64,000 bases of DNA from Spirabiliibacterium mucosae (GTDB lineage Bacteria; Pseudomonadota; Gammaproteobacteria; Enterobacterales; Pasteurellaceae). This document shows positions 48,423 through 58,054 of this stretch, in pieces (position 1 is the stretch's first letter; each line of letters begins with the position of its first letter). The stretch is from the NCBI RefSeq assembly GCF_014884965.1, contig NZ_JABTBO010000009.1, positions 1-64,000 of the forward strand, read 5' to 3'. A model generated the notes under the pieces. That model saw nothing but the letters and a program-made list of their open reading frames with translations. It did not search any database and was not told the origin of the DNA. Position numbers and translations under genes: made by a program.

Positions 48423-51344
48423 ATGACATCATCAACAGCCTTAAGCGCACTGCTCGCCAAGCTCAATGCCACACAAAACGCGGCCACATTGGGTGACATC
48501 CAAACCGCACTTAGCCAACACGCCTTTGCCGACCAGCTTGAGCGCGCCTTGATGCTCTCGCCGTTTGTCGCCAGCGTGCTGCAAAAGCAGCCTGAGCTAA
48601 TTATGCGCTGGCGTGGCTGCCGCACGACGGATGTCAACTTCCCACAAAAATTGGCCGCAAAGCTCTCTGAGGTGCAAGACGAAACCGCGCTGCACCGCAC
48701 TTTGCGCATTTTCCGCCATGCCGAAATGGCGCATTTGAGCTTTTGCCAAAGCAATAACCTGATGACCGTCGAGCAAACGCTGCACGCGCTTTCCGCATTG
48801 GCTGAGTGCATCATCACGCAAACCTGCGCGTGGCTCTATCACTTTTTAAGCCACCGCTACGGCACACCGATGAACGCCGCAGGCGAAGCGCAGCCGCTGT
48901 TAATCCTCGGCATGGGCAAACTCGGCGGGCGGGAACTGAATTTTTCATCCGACATTGATTTGATTTTCACCTACCCTGAAAACGGCGAAACCCAAGGCGC
49001 GCGACGCAGCCTAGACAACGCGCAGTTTTTCACCCGCCTTGGCCAGCGACTGATTCACGCCCTCGACAGCCACACCGCCGACGGCTTTGTCTACCGCACC
49101 GATATGCGCCTGCGTCCTTTTGGCGAGGCAGGCGCGCTGGTGCTCAACTTTGCTGCACTCGAGGATTACTACCAAGAGCAAGGGCGCGATTGGGAGCGCT
49201 ACGCCCTCATCAAAGCGCGCATCATGGGCGAGAACGATCACAACCGTTATCACCAAATGCTGAAGAATATGCTCCGCCCGTTTGTTTATCGCCGCTACAT
49301 TGATTTCAGCGTGATCCAATCCCTGCGCAACATGAAGGCGATGATCGAGCGCGAAGTGCGCCGCCGCGCGCTGGTCAACAACATCAAGCTCGGCGCTGGC
49401 GGCATTCGCGAAATTGAATTTATCGTGCAGGTGTTCCAGCTCATCCGTGGCGGGCGCGATACCCACTTGCAGCACCGCTCGCTGCTTGATGTGCTGCCCC
49501 ATTTGGTGCAGCTGCACGTGCTCAGCGAAGAAGAGGCCGAAACACTGCGCCAAGCCTATCTTTTTTTGCGGCGGGTGGAAAATGTGCTACAAGCCATTGA
49601 TGATAAGCAAACCCAAACCTTGCCCGACGATGACACCAACCGCGCTCGTCTGGTGGCCGCCTGCCGTGAATACGTCATTCAAGATGCCAATGCCAACCGC
49701 ACTTTGATCACCACCGAGATTGACGATTGGGCGAGCTTTCAAGCCCATTTGCAACACCACCAGCGCGCCGTGCGCACCATTTTTGACGAGTTGATCGGCG
49801 AGGAAGAAAGCCCCCAACCTCAAGGGCAAAAGCTCAGCCCATGGCAGGATTTTTTAAGCTTCAACCTAGCGGATATCGAGCAGGTGCTGGCCGACAACGC
49901 GCTTGACTCGTTTGACCTCGCGCCAAGTTTGGAGCGCTTTCAGCACGACATTCTCCGCCGCCCGATTGGCCAGCGTGGGCGAGAGGTGCTTAACAAACTC
50001 ATTCCTGCCCTGCTTGATGGCGTGTTTGCCCTGAGCACCCGCGCCGCCGTGCTCGAAAGCGTGCTGAAAATCATCTCGAATATTGCCACCCGCACCACCT
50101 ATTTGGAGCTGTTGCTGGAATACCCCAACGCGCTCAACATGGTGATACGCCTCAGTGCCGCCTCGCCGATGATCGCCGAGCAAGTGGCAAAATACCCGAT
50201 TTTGCTCGACGAGCTGCTGGACACGCAAACGCTGTTCAACCCGCCCCATGTGAGTGAATACACCACCTTGCTGCAGCGCTTTTTGCTGCGCATTCCGCAC
50301 GATGACGAAGAGCAGCAAATTGACGCCTTGCGCCAATTCAAGCAAGCCAGCCTGCTGCACATTGCCGCCGCCGATATTTTAGGCGAGCTGCCGGTGATGA
50401 AAGTCAGCGACCACCTCACCTATCTCGCCCAAGCGATCATTGGCGCGGTGGTGGCGCTGGCGTGGGAGAAAACCCGCGCGCGCTATGGCGTGCCAGCGCA
50501 TCTTGAAGGCGAAGACAAAGGCTTTTTAGTGATTGGCTATGGCAAACTCGGCGGCATTGAGCTGGGCTATAATTCCGATCTCGATTTGGTCTTTTTGTTT
50601 GACAACAGCCATTCCAGCGCCACCACGGGCGGCAAACGCAGCATCGACAGCGAGCAATTTTATCTCCGCCTTGCGCAAAAAATCATCAGCATTTTTAGCC
50701 TCAACACCCAAGCTGGCGTGCTTTATGATGTGGATATGCGCCTGCGCCCATCGGGGGAGGCTGGGCTGCTCGTCAGTGCCATCAGCGCTTATGAGGCCTA
50801 TCAACAACAAGACGCCTGGACGTGGGAAAAGCAAGCGCTGGTGCGCGCCCGCGCGGTGTTTGGTGATGAAAACCTCAAAGTGCGGTTTGCTGAAATCCGC
50901 GCCAACGTGCTGTGCCAAGCCCGCGATGTGGCCACGCTTGAGCATGAGGTGGTGGAAATGCGCGAGAAGATGTACACCCATTTAAGCCACCCCAGCGCCC
51001 ACACATTCCATTTGAAAAATGACCCCGGCGGCATCACCGACATTGAATTTTTAGCGCAATTTTTAGTCCTCGCCCACGCACCGCACTGCCCTGAGTTGGC
51101 GAAATGGTCTGACAACGTGCGTATTTTTGACGACATGGCCACCCACGGCGTGCTCAGCCAAATGGATGCCGAATCCCTCAAAAGCTGCTACACCACGCTG
51201 CGAGATAAAATCCACGCGCTTAATCTGCAAGGCTGCCCGCCAAGCGTGGACGCGCAAGAATTCACCGCCGAGCGCGCCATTGTGCAGCGGCTATGGGCGC
51301 AGTGTTTTAAAAGCAAAAGTGCGGTTAGCGCTTGCAAAGATTGA
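48423..51344 (+). CDS. glnE: Glutamine synthetase adenylyltransferase/adenylyl-removing enzyme
   Basis: Bifunctional enzyme that inactivates and reactivates glutamine synthetase. 973 residues with two nucleotidyltransferase domains: GMGKLGGRELNFSSDIDLIF (about residues 162-181) for deadenylylation and YGKLGGIELGYNSDLDLVFL (about 700) for adenylylation, each followed by a helical GlnD-type domain. AGGGGG precedes the ATG. The C-terminus ends KSKSAVSACKD because an uptake sequence reads through the end of the gene. argA follows 44 bp later. Confidence 0.96.
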   Translation: MTSSTALSALLAKLNATQNAATLGDIQTALSQHAFADQLERALMLSPFVASVLQKQPELIMRWRGCRTTDVNFPQKLAAKLSEVQDETALHRTLRIFRHAEMAHLSFCQSNNLMTVEQTLHALSALAECIITQTCAWLYHFLSHRYGTPMNAAGEAQPLLILGMGKLGGRELNFSSDIDLIFTYPENGETQGARRSLDNAQFFTRLGQRLIHALDSHTADGFVYRTDMRLRPFGEAGALVLNFAALEDYYQEQGRDWERYALIKARIMGENDHNRYHQMLKNMLRPFVYRRYIDFSVIQSLRNMKAMIEREVRRRALVNNIKLGAGGIREIEFIVQVFQLIRGGRDTHLQHRSLLDVLPHLVQLHVLSEEEAETLRQAYLFLRRVENVLQAIDDKQTQTLPDDDTNRARLVAACREYVIQDANANRTLITTEIDDWASFQAHLQHHQRAVRTIFDELIGEEESPQPQGQKLSPWQDFLSFNLADIEQVLADNALDSFDLAPSLERFQHDILRRPIGQRGREVLNKLIPALLDGVFALSTRAAVLESVLKIISNIATRTTYLELLLEYPNALNMVIRLSAASPMIAEQVAKYPILLDELLDTQTLFNPPHVSEYTTLLQRFLLRIPHDDEEQQIDALRQFKQASLLHIAAADILGELPVMKVSDHLTYLAQAIIGAVVALAWEKTRARYGVPAHLEGEDKGFLVIGYGKLGGIELGYNSDLDLVFLFDNSHSSATTGGKRSIDSEQFYLRLAQKIISIFSLNTQAGVLYDVDMRLRPSGEAGLLVSAISAYEAYQQQDAWTWEKQALVRARAVFGDENLKVRFAEIRANVLCQARDVATLEHEVVEMREKMYTHLSHPSAHTFHLKNDPGGITDIEFLAQFLVLAHAPHCPELAKWSDNVRIFDDMATHGVLSQMDAESLKSCYTTLRDKIHALNLQGCPPSVDAQEFTAERAIVQRLWAQCFKSKSAVSACKD

Positions 51345-51388
51345 ATATTTATGCAAAATGAAAGCATAAATACAAAAGAGAGAACGCC

Positions 51389-52708
51389 ATGAAAGAAACA
51401 CAACTGGTTGAGTGGTTTCGCGAATCCACCCCGTATGTCAACCTCCACCGCGGCAAAACATTTGTGATTATGCTTGACAGCGCCACCATCAGCGCCTTTC
51501 ATTTTCGCAATATTTTGCAAGACATCAGCCTGCTCCACAGCCTCGGCATCAAGCTGGTGGTGGTGTTTGGCGCCCATCAACAAATCAACGCCGCACTGAG
51601 TAATCACGGCTTGAAAAGCGAATTCCACCGCCACATTCGTATCACCGACAACCGCACTTTGGATATCGCCAAGCAGGTGGTAGGCAAAATCCAGTTTGAC
51701 ATCAGCGGCTATCTCTCACTGCGCGCCGTCAACCTCGGCCACAGCTCGCGCCACATCAACGTGGTCAGCGGCAATTTTGTCACCGCCCAGCCCATCGGCG
51801 TGCTCGACGGGGTGGACTACCAACTCAGCGGCAAAGTGCGCCACATCGACATCACCGCCATCGAGCAGCAGCTGGCCAACAACGCCATTGTGCTGCTCAA
51901 CCCGATCGGCGTGTCGGTCACGGGCGAAAATTTCAACCTGCCGTTTGAAGAAATTGCCACACAGGTGGCCATCAAGCTCAACGCCGACAAACTCATCGGC
52001 TTTTGCGCGCAAGACGGCATTTTTGATGAAAATGGCGAGTTGATCGCCGATCTTTTCCCCGAGGTAGCGCAACAGCACCTTGACCACCTCAATCAAAGCG
52101 GAGAATACAACAGCCCGCAAGCGCGCTTTCTCTCTGCTGCCATTGCCGTGAGCCAGGCGGGCGTCAACCGGGCTCATTTGCTCAACTTTGACAAAGACGG
52201 CACGCTTTTGCATGAGCTTTTCTCGCGCGACGGCGTCGGCACACAGATTTCAATGCAGCAGTCAGAAACCATCCGCACCGCCACTGTGGACGATATCGCT
52301 GGCCTCTTGGCGTTGATTTACCCACTTGAGCAGCAAGGGATTTTGGTCAAACGCTCGCGCGAGCAGCTGGAGATGGAGATTGATAATTATACGATTATCG
52401 ACCGCGATGGGGTGATTATCGCCTGCGCAGCATTGAATATTTATGCACAAGAGGCGATGGCGGAGATGGCCTGCGTGGCCGTGCACCCGGATTATCGCAA
52501 TTCATCACGCGGCGATGTGTTGTTTGATGCATTGAAAAAGCGCGCGAAAAAGTGCGGTCTGCGCCAAATTTTTGTGCTCACCACCCGCACAGTGCATTGG
52601 TTTCAAGAGCGCGGTTTCCAACCCGCCGATATCTCTGCCCTGCCCGCTGACAAACGCGCACGCTATGATCATCAACGTAAGTCGAAGGTGCTGGTGTATT
52701 CGTTGTGA
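51389..52708 (+). CDS. argA: N-acetylglutamate synthase ArgA
   Basis: First step of arginine synthesis. 439 residues: amino-acid-kinase-like domain ([14 protein letters not shown], about residues 1-280) that binds arginine for feedback, and C-terminal GNAT acetyltransferase domain ([37 protein letters not shown]). Same strand and close to glnE, so possibly one transcript. An uptake sequence lies near the 3' end (52550). Confidence 0.95.
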   Translation: MKETQLVEWFRESTPYVNLHRGKTFVIMLDSATISAFHFRNILQDISLLHSLGIKLVVVFGAHQQINAALSNHGLKSEFHRHIRITDNRTLDIAKQVVGKIQFDISGYLSLRAVNLGHSSRHINVVSGNFVTAQPIGVLDGVDYQLSGKVRHIDITAIEQQLANNAIVLLNPIGVSVTGENFNLPFEEIATQVAIKLNADKLIGFCAQDGIFDENGELIADLFPEVAQQHLDHLNQSGEYNSPQARFLSAAIAVSQAGVNRAHLLNFDKDGTLLHELFSRDGVGTQISMQQSETIRTATVDDIAGLLALIYPLEQQGILVKRSREQLEMEIDNYTIIDRDGVIIACAALNIYAQEAMAEMACVAVHPDYRNSSRGDVLFDALKKRAKKCGLRQIFVLTTRTVHWFQERGFQPADISALPADKRARYDHQRKSKVLVYSL

Positions 52709-53060
52709 TGGTGTTTGCTTTTCAAGCTGTCGCTCGGCGCGAGCGTTAATCACTCCGTCATCGCTCTTATTTCCGCCTGCGGCGGGCGCTTTGTTTTCTT
52801 TCATCACTCCGTCATAGCGCTACGGTTTCGCCGTTGGCGACCCGATTTCTTTGCTCGCCCAAAGAAATCGGGGAAAGAAAGGGCGTTGCCATTTTTAAGG
52901 AAATCTCGCTTGTTGGGAATTTCTACGTCGCATGCAATACAGGCGTTTGCATGCTTCCTTGAAATTTACCCAACCGCTCCATTTCCGCGCGAAAAATGGC
53001 GGATCGAACTACAACGCTCTGTATTTTGTAAATCAAAAGTGCGGTTTCAAAGTCAGTTAA
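52709..53060. repeat. Repeat-like intergenic block with hairpins
   Basis: No gene I can defend. It contains ATCACTCCGTCAT twice, 54 bp apart (52749-52761, 52803-52815), a perfect 13-bp hairpin CCCGATTTCTTTG/CAAAGAAATCGGG at 52841-52872, and GCATGCAA/TTGCATGC at 52930-52954. The encoded pieces FFARPKKSGKERALPFLRKS resemble a peptide I have met translated from intergenic repeats in other Gram-negative genomes. It lies exactly at the boundary between argA and the AT-rich tor genes. It is probably a copy of a dispersed element. Confidence 0.5.
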
Positions 53061-53083
53061 AAGTGCGGCGACCGCACTTTTTA
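53058..53083. terminator. torD-side terminator, paired uptake sequences
   Basis: AAAGTGCGG and CCGCACTTT with a 3-nt loop at 53060-53080, T run on the plus strand and U-rich tail on the minus strand. Ends the tor operon. Confidence 0.75.
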
Positions 53084-53088
53084 ATATC

Positions 53089-53682
53089 TCAGCTGATAAT
53101 GTCTCGATCTATGATAATCACTCTCTTCAATAAGCCAAGAACAGCTGGATAAAACGCATATTTAACTGAAATTTTCTCACTTTTAGATACCCAATCAGGT
53201 ATCCAAGCTAAAAGTAGATCAACAACCCTCTTTTGCATATCCTGGCGCTGTGTTTTAATAGCGTATGTCATTAGCTGCAAATACACTGCAATATGATCAC
53301 TTGGCTCTCGTATATCTGAGGCAAGCGTAAGTTGGTTGTCACAAAACAAACTCTCAAGTTGCCCAAAATGATCATGATGTTGTTTTTTCGGTAAGTAAGC
53401 ACTTGCATAAGGTAGCGCACTCACGTCACCGTCAAGCAAGAAAAGCTGTGCGAAGTCTGCTGCCAACTCGAGATCAGCATCTTGAGTACCCTCAAGGGTT
53501 GCTAATGAATGTTTAATTATCTCACTTATCTCTGATAAACCTATTTCATCGCACGCTTGCCACATAGGTGAGAAAGTCTCACTTCTAAAAGCCTTGATTT
53601 GTGTTTCAGTCAATTCAACTGTTAAAACGTTGGCTAGCCAGCTATAAAGACATAGGCGAATAGCATCATTAAGTTTAGTCAT
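53089..53682 (-). CDS. torD: TorD-family molybdoenzyme chaperone
   Basis: 197-residue, all-helical cytoplasmic chaperone that binds the Tat signal and helps insert the molybdenum cofactor into the N-oxide reductase. Family features: LYSWLANVLTVELTETQIKAF at the N-terminus, DFAQLFLLDG and PYASAYL (about residues 95-116). It starts at the last base of the torA gene. AT-rich, with few uptake sequences, unlike the chromosomal genes around it. Confidence 0.88.
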   Translation of the reverse strand: MTKLNDAIRLCLYSWLANVLTVELTETQIKAFRSETFSPMWQACDEIGLSEISEIIKHSLATLEGTQDADLELAADFAQLFLLDGDVSALPYASAYLPKKQHHDHFGQLESLFCDNQLTLASDIREPSDHIAVYLQLMTYAIKTQRQDMQKRVVDLLLAWIPDWVSKSEKISVKYAFYPAVLGLLKRVIIIDRDIIS

Positions 53683-56149
53683 TATCCATTCACTTCTATT
53701 GGGCCTGAAAAACCTGTGGCTTTTGGTGCATTGCCTTGATATTTTTCAACATTAACCAAACACGTATTCGCACTCACAGCTTGAGATAATTTTGAGGCGC
53801 CAATATCCAGCGTCATGGTGTTGGGATCACCATAAGTATCAATTGCGCCAACAGTTTCATTCAGCGGTGAATACCATGCTCCCTCTTGCAAACGCACCAC
53901 GCCAGTTGGAAAAAGATCGGAGATATGCGCCCCAACAATAGCTTGCCCACGATCATTATAAACCCGTACGAGATCACCGTGAGCAATCCCTAATTTTTTC
54001 GCATCCTCAGGGTTCATAAATAATGGCTCACGCCCCTGTATTTGATAGCTTTCACGCAAGTTTTTTGCCTCACAAAGTTGAGAGTGAAGGCGTTTATCTG
54101 GGTGAACTGATTGCATCCAAAAACGATATTGCTCTGATTTAGGCCCACCATGCGAACGCTCTGCCTTTTCAAACCACATTGGGTGGCCTTTACAATCATC
54201 ATATTGAAAACTTGCAATTTTATTACTAAAAATTTCAATAAAACCTGACGGTGTACCTAAGGCATTTAATTCCGGATCATCACGAAAATCAGCATGACGA
54301 ACCCAAGGTTTACCTTCAGGGAATAAGACATACCCCTGCGCCCAAAACTGTTCAAATTCAGGCATATCAAATTTACCTTGGTTTTCTTTTCGACATGCCT
54401 CATAAAGTGACTTAACCCATTCCATTTCATCCATCCCACGAGAATAGGCTTTCTCTTGGCCAAAGCGACGACATAGACCTTTAAAAATCTCAAAATCAGA
54501 ACGAGAATCATAAAGCGGATCTATGAGTTTATGCATTGCTATCACACCACGGTTGCTGTATGACCCATAAGCGTCAATATCATTACGCTCAAATGGGGTG
54601 CATGCAGGCAAAACTATATCAGAAAACCGACAAGTTGCTGTCCAGCTATAATTGATAGACACAACTGTTTCTAACTGCTTAAACGCTTTTTTCATCTTAT
54701 TGCGTTCAGATTGTCTATGCCATTGATTGCAACCAGAAAAAATAGCCATTTTATAAGGTGCGTAAGTCACCTCCTTGCCGTTATATTGAATTTTTTCACC
54801 AGGATAAAGCAAAGAATCTGTGACTCTTGCACATGGAATCACCGCACTGTAGCCTTGATAATCTTGGTTATCATACTTCGGTTTTTGACCTTCATCTAAA
54901 TTCAAAGGAAAAGCCCCTGGCATAGCTGCGCCTGAGCTTGGAATACCAATAGAGCTATAGTGATGCGCATAACTAATACCCCCACCAGGCAGGCCAATCT
55001 GCCCAAGCATAGCCGCTAAAATAGCACCCATCCAGTATGGTTGTTCACCATGCTGTTGGCGCTGAATTGCCCAGCCAAAGATTAGCTGAGTTCGTTTGCC
55101 AGCTAGAAGATGAGCAAATTCACGAATTTTCTCAGGCGTTATGCCACAAATCGAAGTTGCCCATTCAGGCGTTTTGGCCACTTTATCTTCTGTTTCCCCC
55201 AATAAATAAGGGACAAATTTTTCAAATCCAACAGTATAAATGTCGATAAAATTTTTATCATAAAGGTTCTCTGTGTAGAGTGTATGCGCAATGGCGAGCA
55301 TAAATGCAACGTCAGATTGAGGATTAACGTACCACTGTTCACAATCTAAATATTGCTGTGTTTTACTCTTGACAGGATCAACACAAATCACATTAACTTG
55401 CTTATCATTAATTTTTTGCTTGAGCTTTTCCAAGTACACATAGCTTTCATGAGTTTCACAGTTCCAACCCACTTGTAAGTTTTTCACAGGGTCACTCGCC
55501 CAAAAATAATATTTTCACTCTCTTTAAGAATCACCTCCCAAGATGTACCTTGAGAGTAGACCTCCGTTGACCCTAGCACATAAGGCAAAATCACCTGCCC
55601 AGCCCCTGTGGAATAATCTCCAGCGGTGGTCACACTATTACCATGCATACTGATTGCACGAATCATGTGATTACCACAACTGTGAAATTGTCCTGTTGCA
55701 CGCCACCCAACGTTACCTGTGTGCAGTGCCCAAGGGCCATAGTGTTGCTGAATTCGTTCTAGTTCGGCATAGAAAAGATCTAGCGCTTGATCCCAAGTCA
55801 CACGAACAAAACGATTATCACCACGTGATTCAGCGCCATGATTTTTTTTATCTTTCAACCATGCCAAACGCACCATTGGATAACGAATACGACTTTCACT
55901 ATAGATGAGATCGATGATACCATTGATCATCTCTGTTGGATGTTTATCATATTCAAAAGGCTTAATTTCAACTACTCGACCATTTTTTACCTTAGCACGC
56001 ACCGCTCCCCAGTGTGATCCTGTCATTTTCCATGTTTCGAGTGGATCAGCGCTCAAGCCATGTTGACTTGCCACAACAAATTGCGGTAATGAAAGTGCTG
56101 CCAGCATCGCTGAGGTTTGAGTGATAAATTGACGTCTAGTCTGATTCAT
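53682..56149 (-). pseudogene. torA: Trimethylamine/biotin N-oxide reductase, TorA/TorZ family (frame broken at a T run)
   Basis: Periplasmic molybdopterin (MGD) enzyme of the DMSO-reductase family, terminal reductase for N-oxides. Tat signal with TRRQFIT (residues 4-10), Mo-ligand serine in DYSTGAGQ (about 183-190), then [16 protein letters not shown] and the C-terminal MGD domain. The N-terminal 221 codons and the remaining 600 are in different frames. The A run at 55502-55506 needs six A instead of five; the coding strand then reads [21 protein letters not shown], the conserved join, and the protein is 822 residues. E. coli torYZ and the H. influenzae pair are the closest arrangements I know. 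Confidence 0.9.
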
Positions 56150-56158
56150 TCTTTATCC

Positions 56159-57334
56159 TTATTTATGTTCTTGAAAATCAGATGAATGAAGTTGTAAATA
56201 GCGTAACACTTCCTTACTGGTTTGCTCATCCATATTGGTGAAGCCAACCATACCGTTGAATAAGCCGATCCAGCTATTGGCATCAAAATGCGCGATATCT
56301 GGCTGACGGTGGCAAGTACTACATTGTGTTTTATACACAGATTCCGCATCCTTCCAGATCGCATCAATATCAGAGATAAGGCTATTTTCTTTAATCCATA
56401 CCTGCATTTGAACTTGCTGCCAATCAAGCCCTGTTAAGGGGTCGCCTTTGCTAGACACTACATCAAAGTGCGGTTTGCTTTGCATGAAGTCTTTATCAAG
56501 CACAGCGTCAGTGATATTTACCCCAAATTGATGGTACCAAACTCGTCCAAACCCTTTATTTTTACGCCACATATCTAACTCAATGAGATAAGCGTTCTTT
56601 TCAATTTTCACTAATTTGACTGGCACCGCACTTTCAATATCACCAATGCGTTGCTCTAAAGCAGATGAAGCAAAAAGTGGTAATGAAGATTTGGTGTAGT
56701 AAACATTACCTTCACTCAGTGAATGAACAACCAAATCATCAAATTTACTGCTATTATCCACCTGTGCGGTTGTTTTTTGCGGTAAGTGGTGAGCAACACC
56801 TTTGTGGCAATCAACACAACTTTGATCACGCTCAGCAGCTCCTTTCATCGCTTTTTGCGCAGCTGGCGACATTTTATCGAAATCCATTCGCGCATATTGA
56901 TGACACGCTTTACACTCTTTTGAACCATTGGCTTTAAAACGAGCCCATTCACGTTCAGCCATCTCTAGGCGGTGTTTTTCAAAGGCTTCAGGGTCATCAA
57001 ATTTCCCTGTTAACTCGGCAAACACTTCACGGCTTGCTTGCACTTTTCTTGCATATTTTGCGGTTTTATCATGCGGCAAATGGCAGCTTGAACACGTAGC
57101 AGTTACCCCCTTGGCATTAGACCAGTGCGCAGTTTCTTTCAACTCAGCAAGTGGTTTCTGCATGGAGTGACAGCTCACGCAAAACTCTTCAGTACTTGTT
57201 TTATCCATCACGTCGTTGAAAAGCTGCCAGCTTATCGCACCAGCAATAAAACCAACTAGCACCAAAACGCCTAAGCCAATTTTGGCAGGCGGCCGAGAGA
57301 ATACCTGTTTTATAATTATAAAAAGCTTTTTCAT
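56159..57334 (-). CDS. torC: Pentahaem cytochrome c, TorC/TorY family
   Basis: Membrane-anchored quinol-oxidising electron donor to the N-oxide reductase. 391 residues: N-terminal anchor (about residues 17-36), NapC/NirT tetrahaem domain with CVSCH, CSSCH, CKACH and CVDCH, and a C-terminal monohaem domain with CSTCH (about residue 345). Five haem sites match TorC/TorY, against four in NapC. 9 bp before torA, 9 bp after torE. Confidence 0.93.
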   Translation of the reverse strand: MKKLFIIIKQVFSRPPAKIGLGVLVLVGFIAGAISWQLFNDVMDKTSTEEFCVSCHSMQKPLAELKETAHWSNAKGVTATCSSCHLPHDKTAKYARKVQASREVFAELTGKFDDPEAFEKHRLEMAEREWARFKANGSKECKACHQYARMDFDKMSPAAQKAMKGAAERDQSCVDCHKGVAHHLPQKTTAQVDNSSKFDDLVVHSLSEGNVYYTKSSLPLFASSALEQRIGDIESAVPVKLVKIEKNAYLIELDMWRKNKGFGRVWYHQFGVNITDAVLDKDFMQSKPHFDVVSSKGDPLTGLDWQQVQMQVWIKENSLISDIDAIWKDAESVYKTQCSTCHRQPDIAHFDANSWIGLFNGMVGFTNMDEQTSKEVLRYLQLHSSDFQEHK

Positions 57335-57343
57335 CTCATCACC

Positions 57344-57500
57344 TTATGCGCTTGGCAAACCAATCACAAACAGTTGTAGCAGCCACACAACAAGACCAAA
57401 TGCCCCAACACATATCGCCATCATGAAAGGAAAAATCACAAATGCGAGTAGCAACATAGTTACTACTTCATTTTTAAAAATTTATTGTTATATCACTCAT
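57344..57500 (-). CDS. torE: TorE/NapE-like small membrane protein (frame broken at two runs)
   Basis: Short gene just upstream of torC. The last 37 codons from ATG 57457 read MLLLAFVIFPFMMAICVGAF then GLVVWLLQLFVIGLPSA, the single-helix pattern of TorE/NapE. Upstream, ATG at 57498-57500 begins MSDITINF and stops. Adding one T and one A to the adjacent five-base runs (57471-57480) joins both as MSDITINFLKNEVVTMLLLA, a 52-residue protein of the right size. Shewanella torE precedes torC in the same way. Role unknown; associated with electron transfer to the reductase. Confidence 0.7.
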
Positions 57501-57534
57501 CGTATTTTCTTGAATCGTTAAATAAAGAGGCATG

Positions 57535-57577
57535 AGTGTACAGCAAAGGCAATTCTCAGACCATTGACGCAAATCAA
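57535..57577 (-). promoter_or_regulatory. FNR-type site and promoter of tor operon
   Basis: TTGAC-GCAA-ATCAA at 57564-57577 differs from the FNR consensus TTGAT-N4-ATCAA at one base. On the minus strand a -10-like TACACT lies at 57540-57535, placing the start near 57528 and the site centre about 42 bp upstream, the standard FNR activation position. Anaerobic induction of torECAD is inferred. Confidence 0.65.
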
Positions 57578-57908
57578 ATACAAAAAGCATATAGTTACTT
57601 AATCACCAAATTATGCTTTATTTTAATCACTCGAATAAAAAAGATGACAATTGCTGACGAAATATTAATCGATAAAACAAAATATTATTTAAGTCACAAA
57701 AGATAGGTAAATAAATGTCAATTATAAACATAATTGGATGTTATTGCTTATCACTGCCTTTTTTATACCAAGTCAGCAATATGTGAAATATACTCTCAGA
57801 AGAAAAGCAATTAACAATAAAATAAAAAGAAGCGTCAGAAAATGGGTTATCACAAAGCGTTTGATATAAATGGCAACACGTTGAACACACCATGAACGCC
57901 CAAAAAAA

Positions 57909-57924
57909 CGTGACCACTATCACA
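57909..57924. promoter_or_regulatory. CRP-like site upstream of small RNA
   Basis: CGTGA-CCACTA-TCACA, one mismatch to the CRP consensus. Its centre is about 68 bp upstream of the predicted small RNA start, near the class I positions. Confidence 0.45.
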
Positions 57925-57950
57925 AGTTTAAACAAAAGTTAAATTTGTTA

Positions 57951-57978
57951 TTGAAATGTGAAATATTGTTGTTATAAT
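57951..57978 (+). promoter_or_regulatory. Sigma-70 promoter of candidate small RNA
   Basis: -35 TTGAAA (57951-57956), 16-bp spacer, consensus -10 TATAAT (57973-57978). No coding gene follows on this strand before the terminator at 58039. Confidence 0.7.
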
Positions 57979-57984
57979 GACCAC

Positions 57985-58039
57985 ATACCCTAAAAGTATG
58001 ACTCCAAATACTTTGCCCTTCTGATGAAGGGCTTTTTTT
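57985..58039 (+). ncRNA. Candidate small regulatory RNA, about 55 nt
   Basis: From the predicted start near 57985 the transcript has a C-rich 5' end (CCACATACCC), a first hairpin AAAGTAT/ATACTTT (57993-58014) whose 8-nt loop GACTCCAA exposes ACTCC, complementary to a Shine-Dalgarno sequence, and directly after it a Rho-independent terminator GCCCTTC/GAAGGGC (58015-58032) with seven T. No open frame fits. It is convergent with dgt. Action on mRNA ribosome binding sites is inference from the loop. I do not recognise it as a known RNA family. Confidence 0.6.
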
Positions 58040-58054
58040 GCGTGAAATTTGGCG

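Larger units (their letters stand above)
57501..58054. other. AT-rich intergenic region torE to dgt
   Basis: 554 bp, clearly A/T-rich. It contains the tor promoter and FNR-type site (57535-57577), a CRP-like site (57909-57924) and the candidate small RNA gene (57951-58039). A minus-strand frame of 64 codons at 57741-57935 has no recognisable features and no good ribosome binding site; I do not call it. Nothing else was seen between 57580 and 57900. Confidence 0.6.

Noticed and set aside
52715..53152. 145-codon plus-strand frame over the repeat block
   Set aside because: Composition and internal repeats look non-coding, it runs into the torD gene antisense, and it has no credible start site.
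57741..57935. 64-codon minus-strand frame upstream of the tor promoter
   Set aside because: No ribosome binding site, no family resemblance and low-complexity AT-rich context; it probably is chance.
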